A DNA stretch of 64,000 bases from Acidobacteriota bacterium (lineage in GTDB: Bacteria; Acidobacteriota; Terriglobia; Terriglobales; Acidobacteriaceae): positions 1 through 64,000 of the forward strand of contig JAJYBU010000013.1 in NCBI GenBank assembly GCA_021778845.1. The letters are read 5' to 3'. The notes under the pieces are model-generated. The model saw nothing but the letters and a program-made list of their open reading frames with translations, was not told the origin of the DNA and searched no databases. A program made the translations under genes and the position numbers. Shown in pieces: positions 28,333-37,200 of this stretch. Position 1 is the first letter of the stretch. Every line of letters starts with the position of its first letter.

Positions 28333-29475
28333 ATGCTGAATTTTCATGGGAGCCGCAGCCATCTCTCCATAACTCCGCTTCTAGTCTTCGGGTTGATTCT
28401 CGCCAATCCCCAACCTGCTGCCTCGCAAACCTCGACACAGAGCGCGCACTGGATGGACCAGGGAGCACTCGCGATGCGGCAGGGCAACGCCCCCGAGGCA
28501 GAGCAGGATTTTCAGCATGTGATTACTCTCGCTCCGCGATCTGCCGACGCCTACCTCGGCCTCGGCATGGCGCAGCTCCGCCAAGGCAAGCTAGATCAGG
28601 CTGCGCAGTCTCTCGCCAAGGCAAGTGAGTTGAAGCCGAAGATTCGCAGCGCTCACATGTTTCGTGGTATCGCCCTCTTCCAGATGAATGCCCTCGACCC
28701 CGCCATCGTTCAACTCAAGGAGGAGATCGGGCTCCAGCCTAAGAACATTGAGGCTCTCACGTGGCTAGGCATCATCGAACTACAGGCCGGCAAGCCCGAG
28801 GACGCATGCGCTCCTCTCGATGAGGCTGCCACCCTCAGCCCGTCCGATCCCAACGTTCTCTTCTACCAGGTGCGCGCCCACACTCTCGCAGCACAGCAGG
28901 CCTTCCGAACTCTCTACAAGATTGATCCCAATTCCTGGTATGTCCATCGCGCCCAGGCTGAGATCGATGCCGAAGCCAACGAGCCCGACAAGGCGATCGA
29001 AGAGTATAAGGCTGCGATCAAGGCAAAGCCTGGGGATCCCGACCTCTATGAGGCTCTGGCTGATGAAGAGCAGAAGATTGGGAATCCACTTGAAGCGACG
29101 AGCGCCTATCAAACCGAACTCACGCTTCATCCCAATGACCCGATAGCGCTCTTCAATCTTGGCAAAATTCAGGTAGAGACCGGAGACCCGCAGCAGGGAA
29201 TAGTCTTCCTGCGCCATGCTGTGGATGCACATGCCGCTCCAGCCCCCACCGATTTTTATCTTGGTCTCGGCCTCTCCAAGCTAGGCGAAAATGATGAGGC
29301 CGCCGTCTGGTTAGAGCGAGTCCTCAGTAACTCGCCCTCCGAATTTATTCTCCAAAGCGACTATTATGAACTCGTTCGCGTCTATCAGAAGCTTAATCGC
29401 AAAGCTGATTCCCAGCGGGCCCTCGAAGAACTGAAGAAGCTGAAGGCACAATCGTCTCCAAGCAATAATCCTTAG
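28333..29475 (+). CDS. secreted TPR-repeat protein
   Basis: About 380 residues. A signal peptide (PLLVFGLILANPQPAASQ) is followed by TPR repeats throughout (ADAYLGLGMAQLRQGKLDQAA, EALTWLGIIELQAGKPEDA, PDLYEALADEEQKIGNPLEA, TDFYLGLGLSKLGENDEAA). ATG 28333 is preferred to a TTG nine bases upstream. It lies directly after another TPR gene and before a GH43 lipoprotein that has its own promoter and operator. A GC-rich stretch followed by GTTTTTCG after the stop may slow transcription, but no clean hairpin was found. Nothing enzymatic is visible. Confidence 0.8.
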   Translation: MLNFHGSRSHLSITPLLVFGLILANPQPAASQTSTQSAHWMDQGALAMRQGNAPEAEQDFQHVITLAPRSADAYLGLGMAQLRQGKLDQAAQSLAKASELKPKIRSAHMFRGIALFQMNALDPAIVQLKEEIGLQPKNIEALTWLGIIELQAGKPEDACAPLDEAATLSPSDPNVLFYQVRAHTLAAQQAFRTLYKIDPNSWYVHRAQAEIDAEANEPDKAIEEYKAAIKAKPGDPDLYEALADEEQKIGNPLEATSAYQTELTLHPNDPIALFNLGKIQVETGDPQQGIVFLRHAVDAHAAPAPTDFYLGLGLSKLGENDEAAVWLERVLSNSPSEFILQSDYYELVRVYQKLNRKADSQRALEELKKLKAQSSPSNNP

Positions 29476-29505
29476 TTCCCAGTAGCACCCGCTCCGAGTT
29501 TTTCG

Positions 29506-29556
29506 TTGACAGTTCTTCAGTGTAGAAGATATCGTTCCTATCGAGTAAACGTTTGC
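29506..29556 (+). promoter_or_regulatory. promoter and LacI-type operator before GH43 lipoprotein
   Basis: TTGACA (29506-29511), a 16-bp spacer and GATATC (29528-29533). GTAAACGTTTGC (29545-29556) follows about 11 bases after the -10. It is an 10-of-12 match to a perfect palindrome centred on CG, within GAGTAAACG as at 7165 and 23191. Confidence 0.68.
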
Positions 29557-29659
29557 TGTATCGAGTGCTGCGAGTCCCTTTGATCGAATGCTGTTATGGG
29601 ACTCCGCGTTAGCTCAATCATTCTGCTCCACCCTTATTCCGCATAGAGGAAGAATCCGC

Positions 29660-31333
29660 ATGTCGCTTCAGCCGAAAAATTCTGGACCCCTGCCCTCAGC
29701 TCTCGCCCTCACCATCTTCAGCGTTGCGCTCCTTGCCGGGTGCGGCGGCGGCAGTGCCGGCAGCAGCGGCGGCGGCAATCAAAACTCCGGAACACCCGAC
29801 AACGGGCAGGTAGCATCTATCAGCGACGCCTATGGCTTCACACTCACCAATGCCAGCAGCGGCCTGGTGCTCGGCATCGCGGGCCAGAGCCAGGTCGCCG
29901 GAACGGCTCTTGCGCAAGAGACCAACGCAGGCTCCGCAACCACCGACGATATGTGGCACGCCATGCCTATGGGCACCAGTCAGCTCCAATATAACGTGGA
30001 AAACCTTCTGACCCATCAGGTGATGGGCATTATGAACGCCTCCGTCGACGCTGGTGCTGTGGCGCTCCAATATGCAGATAACGGCACCAACGACCACCTC
30101 TGGCAGTTCTATCTCCTCACCGATGGCAACTATCTCATCCAGAACGTAAACAGCAATCTCTATCTCGAAGACAGCAACTCCGGCACCACCTCCTCTGCAG
30201 TCATCGACCAGGGAGCGCGCGCCACCACCGGCACCGGTTGCTCATGTCAGGAGTGGAAGCTTACCCTCTCCACCACGCCTGCGTACCCAGCTCCGCGCAC
30301 CGTCTCTGGGACCGGCATCTTCGTGCATGACCCCTACATGCTCAAAGACCCCAGCGGCACCTATTGGCTTTATGGCACGCACCAGACGATGGCCTACTCC
30401 ACCGATCTGACAACGTTTACTTACACCACCCTTAACACCCCCTACGGAGCCTGCACAGCCACGCAGGGCGGTGCCTGGATCACTACTGACCAGCGTTGTC
30501 CCATCATTGGGCCGGACTTCACCTCATGGTCCGGTCTGCAAACACCACCCTCCGACAACAACGGCAAAAACATTGACACCTGGGCTCCCAGTCTCTTGAC
30601 CGCGGGCGGTACGTATTACCTCTACTATGCCGTTCCGTACGCGCCCTCCACAGGCGCAGAGGCCGTCATCGGTCTCGCGACCAGCACCACTCCCTCTGGC
30701 CCCTGGACCGATAAGGGATACGTAGTCTCTTCATGGACAGCCGCCACCACCGCTCCACCTTCCAGCAGCAGTTGGAACTTCAGCTCTACCACGAAATGGA
30801 ACGCGATCGATCCTGATCCCTTCATCGACGCCAACGGCAACTGGTGGCTCTCATTCGGATCCTGGCAGGACGGAATTCATATCATGCAGCTGAATCCGGC
30901 CACGGGCCTTCCCTTGTCACCGTGGTCCTTGACCTATCCCATTATCGCAGCGCGTAGTGCAGGGGAAGAGGGATCCTTCATCTATCCTTACATCTTCAAT
31001 GGAACGCAGTACTACTACTACTTCGCTCCCATTAATGCCTGCTGCAGTGCAACCAGTCCCTACCGGATTATCGTCGGCCGTTCCACGAATCCGCAGGGCC
31101 CCTATGTGGATCGCGGCGGCCTCAACCTCACTGCAGGCGGAGGCACCATTCTGCTCAGCACCCATAGCAACATCGTCGGCCCCGGCGGCCAGAGCGTGTT
31201 CACTGACACCGTCAACGGCGTCGATACGCCAACCCTTGTCTACCACTACTACGATGGCAACAACAACGGAACGCCCACGCTCGGCATCAACCGCCTCGGC
31301 TTCACCTCCGATGGTTGGCCCTACGTCGAGTAG
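29660..31333 (+). CDS. lipoprotein GH43 enzyme with N-terminal ricin-type beta-trefoil, arabinanase-like
   Basis: About 557 residues. The lipobox LLAGC (Cys28) is followed by a Gly/Ser-rich linker, so the enzyme should be lipid-anchored. Residues ~55-205 resemble a ricin-type/CBM13 beta-trefoil (TNASSGLVLGIAGQS, NVENLLTHQVMGIMN, LIQNVNSNLYLED, QEWKL). The catalytic GH43 propeller runs from about residue 220: Asp224 in VHDPYM, Asp384 in NAIDPDPF and Glu437 in EEGSFIYP are the likely base, modulator and acid. The architecture fits endo-1,5-alpha-L-arabinanases and related GH43 enzymes. GAGGAAG upstream of ATG 29660 supports the start. It is convergent with a second GH43; a secreted and a surface-anchored arabinanase acting together is a reasonable inference. 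Confidence 0.87.
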   Translation: MSLQPKNSGPLPSALALTIFSVALLAGCGGGSAGSSGGGNQNSGTPDNGQVASISDAYGFTLTNASSGLVLGIAGQSQVAGTALAQETNAGSATTDDMWHAMPMGTSQLQYNVENLLTHQVMGIMNASVDAGAVALQYADNGTNDHLWQFYLLTDGNYLIQNVNSNLYLEDSNSGTTSSAVIDQGARATTGTGCSCQEWKLTLSTTPAYPAPRTVSGTGIFVHDPYMLKDPSGTYWLYGTHQTMAYSTDLTTFTYTTLNTPYGACTATQGGAWITTDQRCPIIGPDFTSWSGLQTPPSDNNGKNIDTWAPSLLTAGGTYYLYYAVPYAPSTGAEAVIGLATSTTPSGPWTDKGYVVSSWTAATTAPPSSSSWNFSSTTKWNAIDPDPFIDANGNWWLSFGSWQDGIHIMQLNPATGLPLSPWSLTYPIIAARSAGEEGSFIYPYIFNGTQYYYYFAPINACCSATSPYRIIVGRSTNPQGPYVDRGGLNLTAGGGTILLSTHSNIVGPGGQSVFTDTVNGVDTPTLVYHYYDGNNNGTPTLGINRLGFTSDGWPYVE

Positions 31334-31360
31334 CCCGCGTCACCTAATAGCACCCCGTCA

Positions 31361-31394
31361 CTGGCCTCACTGCGCTAACTGCGCATGAGGCCAG
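31361..31394. terminator. shared terminator between convergent GH43 genes
   Basis: CTGGCCTCA (31361-31369) pairs with TGAGGCCAG (31386-31394), and the inner GCGC pair extends it. It lies between the two convergent stops and overlaps the last codons of the minus-strand gene. Confidence 0.6.
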
Positions 31395-32407
31395 CCGCCC
31401 TTCCAGTCGATCGTCGAAAGCTGCATCGATGGTCTTCCGGTCTTTGCATCATAGGCATGAAAGACAATCAGGTCTTTGCCCTTCGGCCCCACCAGTACGC
31501 TCTCGCCGCCCGGCCCTAGCCAGCGGGCATTTCCGACGAGCAGGCCCGTGCCGCCACCCTCAAGAAGCGGCTTCCCCAACTCATCGACGTACGGCCCTGT
31601 CACGAACCTGGACCGTCCTACCATCGTTTTATAGGTGCTCTTCACTCCGCGGCAGCAGAGGTCCCAGGACGTTAACAGGTAGTAGTAACCCCCATGAAAT
31701 ACGATGAACGGTGCCTCGACGGCCTCCCAATCGGGGGGCAATCCTGGAGGTGCCTGAGCTGCATCCGTAGGTTTCGCACGCCGTGCCAGCGAGTAGAGTT
31801 TCGTATCCTCAGCCGATAGCAGTCCCGTCGCGGTATCGAGCCTTCGCATCTTGATCCCGTCCCAGAAGCTGCCAAATGCAAGCCAATCGTGACCCTCGCG
31901 GTCGCGTACGAAGTTGGGATCGATTGCGTTGAAGTTATCCTGTGCCGTTGACTCCAGAACCAATCCTTTGTCGATCCACCTGAAATCCGGCGAGGAAGGA
32001 TCAAGCGTCTTGTTCACCGCCAACGCAATTCCTGAAGTGTTCTTCCCAAACAATGAGTACGCGTAATATAGCCGATACTCATGGTTCTCGTAGGAGACAT
32101 CGGGTGCCCACAGATCCTTCGTTCCAGGACTGCGCCTCTGAATCCAGGTGGGAATCGCATCGAAGACCTGTCCGCACAGCTTCCAATGGGATAGATCGGT
32201 TGAGCAGCGCACGGCAAACTGGCCTCCAGCGGGAGTCCTGCCGGTGGCGAAGACGTACCAGGTATTTCCGTCCTTTGCGATCGAGGGGTCGTGCGTCCCT
32301 GCGACGTCTCCCGAGAGATCAAAAGCGTGCGGCCTTTGCGGCGAAGCGTTACTTACTTCCAGCAGAACGGCGGCGAAAGTTAGAAGGGCTTTCCATCGAA
32401 GTGACAT
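31367..32407 (-). CDS. secreted GH43 enzyme, probable arabinan endo-1,5-alpha-L-arabinosidase
   Basis: A 346-residue single-domain enzyme with a signal peptide (LLTFAAVLLEVSNA). The GH43 catalytic residues are clear: Asp40 in GTHDPSI, Asp163 in NAIDPNF and Glu231 in AVEAPFI. DLWAPDVSY and SFWDGIKM are typical of arabinanases, and the protein ends soon after the fifth blade without an accessory domain. It probably cuts alpha-1,5-arabinan or trims arabinose side chains in pectin. Its upstream region has a TTGACA promoter and a LacI-type palindrome on the minus strand, as for the GH43 lipoprotein it converges with. The two enzymes are therefore likely to be co-regulated although not in one operon. 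Confidence 0.88.
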   Translation of the reverse strand: MSLRWKALLTFAAVLLEVSNASPQRPHAFDLSGDVAGTHDPSIAKDGNTWYVFATGRTPAGGQFAVRCSTDLSHWKLCGQVFDAIPTWIQRRSPGTKDLWAPDVSYENHEYRLYYAYSLFGKNTSGIALAVNKTLDPSSPDFRWIDKGLVLESTAQDNFNAIDPNFVRDREGHDWLAFGSFWDGIKMRRLDTATGLLSAEDTKLYSLARRAKPTDAAQAPPGLPPDWEAVEAPFIVFHGGYYYLLTSWDLCCRGVKSTYKTMVGRSRFVTGPYVDELGKPLLEGGGTGLLVGNARWLGPGGESVLVGPKGKDLIVFHAYDAKTGRPSMQLSTIDWKGGWPHAQLAQ

Positions 32408-32452
32408 CGGAAACTCCTGACGAGGCGGATTGGGGGTATTGGTAGATTGCCG

Positions 32453-32502
32453 GAAATCGTTTACTGCACACCCTTTCTATGACAGCGAATGGTCTATGTC
32501 AA
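32453..32502 (-). promoter_or_regulatory. promoter and LacI-type operator for the minus-strand GH43
   Basis: Minus strand: TTGACA (32502-32497), a 16-bp spacer and ATAGAA (32480-32475). The element reading GTAAACGATTTC on the minus strand (32464-32453) follows at about +5. This repeats the layout seen on the plus strand at 29506. Confidence 0.58.
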
Positions 32503-32800
32503 TGAATAGATTGTGGACGACCCAACCTTCCAAGGTGCGAAAAGCCATGGCGTCATCAATGTACTGAGCCCGGGCCTGGAACGGCATTATCGGACAAGTT
32601 CGGAAGCGCATGAGTGAGCCGTCTTAATTGCCAAGGCCGGGGTTTCCTTCAGCTTATACGTGACGCTCGACCGACTGTCGCTTATCTGATCGTTAGGATC
32701 TTCTATCTGAGCCCCCAAAGGCCGGGACAAACGGATCCGGCATTCAACTGCTTATCCATATTTCTATCCACCGATCGGTCAGCGAACAAAGCATAGTTCG
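32503..32800. other. non-coding gap between GH43 promoter and amidase gene
   Basis: About 300 bases without a convincing gene. A 60-codon plus-strand frame (32614-32796) has no ribosome-binding site or family resemblance. A 10-bp palindrome ACCGATCGGT lies near 32770, just past the amidase stop. No terminator with a T run was found. Confidence 0.5.
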
Positions 32801-34237
32801 TCAGCCGTTGAGTGCTGCAGGCAGTGTGTAACCGAAGTCTTGCTCCAGCGCAGCGGCGATGCTCAGGACAAGCTCGTCGGCGAAGGGACGGCCTGCGAGC
32901 TGGATGCCGATAGGCAAGCCTTCGGATGAGCGGCCGACAGGGACGACGGCAGCGGGAGAGCCCAGGAGGTTGAACCACTGGGTGAAACGCATGGCATCGA
33001 GATAGTCGAGGGCATGGGGTGCGCCGGTGCTATCCTGTAGCGTCCACTCGCGCTCCCCATGGAGAAAGGCGGGGATGGAGCAGACAGGCGAGAGGAGGAT
33101 GGGGAAGTCACGCATTTCAGTGAGAAGTTGGGAGCGTAGGAGGTCGGTCTCGCACCAGGCGGCGAGCATCTGGTCGCCGGTGAGAGGCGGATGTGCATGG
33201 GCGATGGAGAGGAAGTCGAGAAAGGTAGGGCTGAGGTCAGATTCGCGGCCGCTGGTGGCTGGTTCGAGGAGCATTGCACCGCAGCGGACGAAGAAGGTGT
33301 ACCAGAGTTGACGGGCTCGCTCCAAGGATTGGGGTCGGAAGGGTTCGACGTGGAAGCCGTGGCGGCGGAGAGAGTGGACAGCGTCCTGGACGGCGTGACG
33401 GGTTTCGGCGGTCACGGGGACGATCCCATCGTCTTCGAAGTAGCCGATGCGGGTCTGCTTGATGGATTCACGCGAGAGCGGTAGAACGTGAACCGGTGCT
33501 CCGATAGGGTCGATGTCGAGTGCGCCAGAGAGGACGTGAAAGAGCAACGTGACATCTGCTATGGTGCGTGCCATAGGTCCGACGGTACCAAGGAGGGCGA
33601 AGGGGCCGGTGTTGTCGGGGAGGTGGCCTGCCGTGGGAATGCGACCGGGGGTGGGTTTTAGGGCGCAGATACCGGTGAAGTGGGCGGGGGTACGGACCGA
33701 GCCGCCACCGTCCGAGCCGAGACCGCAGGCGGAGAGACCGGCTGCGATCGCTGCAGATTCCCCGCCGCTGGAGCCGCCCGCTGTACGCTTAAGATCCCAG
33801 GGGTTTGAGGTGCGGCCGTAGAGTCGGTTGTCGGTCTCGTAGGCCATCAAAAATTCGGGGCAGTTTGTAGTTCCGAGTATGATGGCGCCGGCGTTGCGAA
33901 GACGCTTGACGGCCTCGGCGTCGTCGGTGGGGCGTCGTCCTTTGTTGAGTAGACTGCCGGTTTCGCAGTGATAGTCTGCGACGGAGATGGAGCTTTTGAT
34001 GGTGAGGGGAAGGCCATGCAGCGGGCCTCGGGGGGTGGTCTGGTTGGCTGCAGATTCGTCGAGGGCGCGAGCTTGCTGGCGAATGCGCCCGGGGTCGAAG
34101 TCGACGATGGCGTTGAGCAACGGGTTTAGCTGCTCGATGCGGGCGATGTGGAGGTCGACGAGCTCCATCGCGGAGAGCTTGTTCGCCGAGAGCAAGGCGA
34201 GGAGATCGACGGCGGGTTGGGTAAGGAGGTCAGACAT
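32801..34237 (-). CDS. amidase signature family enzyme
   Basis: A 478-residue cytoplasmic protein with no signal peptide. The amidase signature triad is visible: Lys81 in PLTIKSS, the cis-Ser at about 156 in AGGSSGGES, and the nucleophile Ser180 in GSDGGGSVRTP. It is close to the length of typical AmiE/GatA-like amidases, but no GatB or GatC neighbour is present, so a stand-alone amide hydrolase is more likely than a tRNA amidotransferase subunit. The substrate cannot be told from sequence. It is the last gene of a minus-strand run starting with nonulosonate-type sugar enzymes. The gap to the giant TPR-VCBS gene upstream is 51 bases, so co-transcription is likely, though a functional link is unproven. 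Confidence 0.85.
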   Translation of the reverse strand: MSDLLTQPAVDLLALLSANKLSAMELVDLHIARIEQLNPLLNAIVDFDPGRIRQQARALDESAANQTTPRGPLHGLPLTIKSSISVADYHCETGSLLNKGRRPTDDAEAVKRLRNAGAIILGTTNCPEFLMAYETDNRLYGRTSNPWDLKRTAGGSSGGESAAIAAGLSACGLGSDGGGSVRTPAHFTGICALKPTPGRIPTAGHLPDNTGPFALLGTVGPMARTIADVTLLFHVLSGALDIDPIGAPVHVLPLSRESIKQTRIGYFEDDGIVPVTAETRHAVQDAVHSLRRHGFHVEPFRPQSLERARQLWYTFFVRCGAMLLEPATSGRESDLSPTFLDFLSIAHAHPPLTGDQMLAAWCETDLLRSQLLTEMRDFPILLSPVCSIPAFLHGEREWTLQDSTGAPHALDYLDAMRFTQWFNLLGSPAAVVPVGRSSEGLPIGIQLAGRPFADELVLSIAAALEQDFGYTLPAALNG

Positions 34238-34288
34238 GAGGCCGGTTCTATGTAAATGTTCTATATTGTCCGTGATTCGCTGGCGTGA

Positions 34289-37200
34289 TCATTGGCTGTC
34301 GGGTGTTGAGATGTGGGGGACGTAGTCGAATCGGTAGGAGCGGTCGGTCGTGCCGGATTCGAAGCGGGTGTTGTAGTCGAGTTGGTAGGCGGTGTGTGCG
34401 CTGTCGTTAGGGTAGTGCTCGTTGGCTGGGTAGGGGTAGGTGCTCATTCCGTGGAAGGGTAGTGCGCCTACGCTGAAGGGCTTGGCCTCGTAAAAGTCCA
34501 TGTCCTTGACGAAGCCGTCAGCGTAAAAGAAATAGTCGCGCGACCAGCCTTTGGGTAGTACGGGGAGGTTGGCAGCACCGAACTCGAGATCCATGTCTTC
34601 GCCGGTGCCGAAGATGACGAACTCGTCGTCGATGGTGCGGAGGAGCGGCGTGACATCACCGTAGTGGGTGTAGGCTCCCCGATGGGGGACAAAGGGGCCC
34701 GTGGCGCTTACCCTTTGGTAGTTGTAGGTCAGATCTCCAGGAGTGTGACCGTCGATTTGGCGTGGATAGCCACGGAAAGCGAGCGTGGCGTGGGCCAGGG
34801 GTAGCTCCGTCGTGTGGATCGTCTCCGCGCGCTGCCTGGCGGAGTTGGGTTCGTTGTCAACAAGTGCTTGATCCCAGTAGATCTGGAGATTGGTTGTGAT
34901 GCGCAGCAGGGTGACTCCGGCGGGCAGTTTACCGGTGAGGTCGACGATGACCGTGCGCGGAAGTCCTGCGGGGAAGCCCATGTCGGCGACGACTTTGTGC
35001 CAGGTGCCGTCGGGCAGTTGAGCCTCGATATAGGGTGGAATGGGGGCCAGCCCGGCCTGCCACGCGGAGTACATCGAACTGGCGGAGAAGTACTCGATGA
35101 AGCCATGGAGGAGTAGGCGGAGAGGACGCTTGGGTGACCAGGGGCCGATGTCAATGGTGAGGGAGTGGAGATTCGCAAAGCCTGCGAAGGGAAGGTTGTT
35201 GAAGTCGCGAACGTAGGTCGGTGCCGGAGGGTTCGCCATTCCACTCGGAGTGGATGGTGCAACCTGATCGGTAAGAGGGGCGCTGAGGATGGGGAGGACG
35301 TCCGTGCCGTGGTCGTCCCAGGCGCCAGCTAGCGAGTGTGCAGCGGACGCAAGGATGATCTTTTGCTGCGCGAAGGGAGGCTCCGAGAGAAAGCCTTCGT
35401 TGGGGTAGACGGAACTGTTGGACGGGTGGTCGATGGCGATGAGGCGGACCTGATCGACGAAGTTGACCTCTTCCATGGGTTCGCCAAAGCGGAGGCTGAA
35501 GAAACCGTTGCGTTGATGGAGTTGTGAGCCGTAGACTTTGATCCATTCGTCGGGGTCGGGGATGTTGTGCTTGGTGGGCGAAACCCAGTGGCCGATGACG
35601 GCGGCACCGATTACGTCGGAGATGAAGGCGTAGCGGCTACCGTTCCAGGCGAAGAGGGTGGGGCAAGAGCTGCCGCGACGGTCGATTTCGGTGATGGTTT
35701 TGTCGTCGGTGGCGGCAACATCGATCTCATCTTGCGGGACGCCGGTAGGCCAGAGCAGGCGGACGAGGTCGGCTTTGTCCGCGCTGCCGAGACCGGCGAG
35801 AATCTCTGGCTGACCGGTGTCTTCCCACTTTTGCCAGAGGCCATTGGCGAAGACTTCGACCTTCGTTCCGATGGCGCTCTTGTTGTCGGCGAGACCGCGC
35901 AGGGCTATGTGCAGTACATGATTGCGGTTACCACCCTTGTTGGTGAGGACTACTGCGGAGCCGTCGCTTTGGGTGACGATGAGGCTGGCCGCGCCCGTGT
36001 GATCGATGTCGGCTGCAATGAGCGAGATCGGGGAGCGGAGGTGCAGGTCATTGAGGCGGAGTTGAGCGCTGACATCGGCGAAGCCAGCGGGGCCGAGATT
36101 GCGGAGGAGGCGAAGTTCGGAGCCGTGAGTGGTCTTGACGAGGGCTGCAATGTCGATCCAGCCATCATTGTCGAAGTCGATGGGGATGGCAGCGGTGGCG
36201 CTGAGCACACCGGAGAGCGGTATAGGGACTGGCTCGAAAACCTTTCCGTCGATGTTGCGCCAGAGCGTGACCCCAGGTGCTCCAGTGTGGGAGAGCAGGA
36301 CATCCATCCAACCATCTTTATTGAAGTCGAGCGTAGTTACAGAGACAGTTGGTGGAAGGGTGGCGGTGAAGAGCGGTGTAAAGCCGAAGGGGCCCTCCCG
36401 ACGATTGGAGAAGAAGGAGGGAGCGGGGCTGTCGCCAGCAACGACTAAATCAACGGCGCGGTCATTATTGAGGTCGGTAAGCATGGCGGCGGTGGTAGGT
36501 GTGCTGCCGCCGAGGGCTGCTTCTTTGGTCCAGTTGCTGAAGGTCTTGTTGCCGTTGTTGCGCCAGAGGGTATTGGGCGAGGCAGCAATGGATAGCGGTC
36601 TGCCGGTGATGAAGAGGTCGAGGTCGCCGTCGTGGTCGTAGTCAACGAAGGTGAGGCTGCTCGGATGGTTGGTGGTGATGATGCCGGAGGACGCGGTCAC
36701 GTCTTCAAATTTGCCGCTGCCGAGGTTGCGATAGAGGAGGATGCGATCCTGGCCGTCAGGTGAGGTAACAGCAAGGGCGAGATCGGGAAGCCCATCATTG
36801 TCGAAGTCGCCGACAGCGCAGGCGATACCGGTTCCGGGGATATGGAGGCCGGTGCTCGCGGAGGGAAGCTCAGCGAAGCGAGTGGTACCGACACGATCGT
36901 AAAGGTGAACGGCGTCGTCTCCGGCGCCCAGCACGAGAAGCGCAGGCTCCTCCTTTCCAGAGAGATCGATGAGGCAGGCGGCGCCTAAGGCAGAGGATTT
37001 AGAGGCCGGTGAGTGCCAGAATTCGGTGAAGGTTACGGGGATCATCGGTTCTACGCTGATGGGGGCAAGCACTGCGTCTTCGACGCGGCCGTAGCGGCCC
37101 TCATCGCCGTAGGTGTGGGAGAGCGGCGTGCCGATCTTTGAGGCGCTGATGTGTTGGAACTCTACGAGGGCTTGCTTGGCACCGGCGCTGTCACCTTGGC

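Noticed and set aside
32614-32796. 60-codon frame in the gap before the amidase
   Set aside because: No ribosome-binding site, no signal or family, and the composition is not coding-like.
32801-34237. GatA subunit of tRNA amidotransferase
   Set aside because: No GatB/GatC genes nearby and the context is a sugar/secreted-protein operon; a stand-alone amidase is simpler.
35567-36448. 293-codon plus-strand frame rich in Gly, Asp and Glu
   Set aside because: It is antisense to the giant TPR-VCBS gene; acidic composition is caused by reverse-complemented Ser/Pro/Leu codons.
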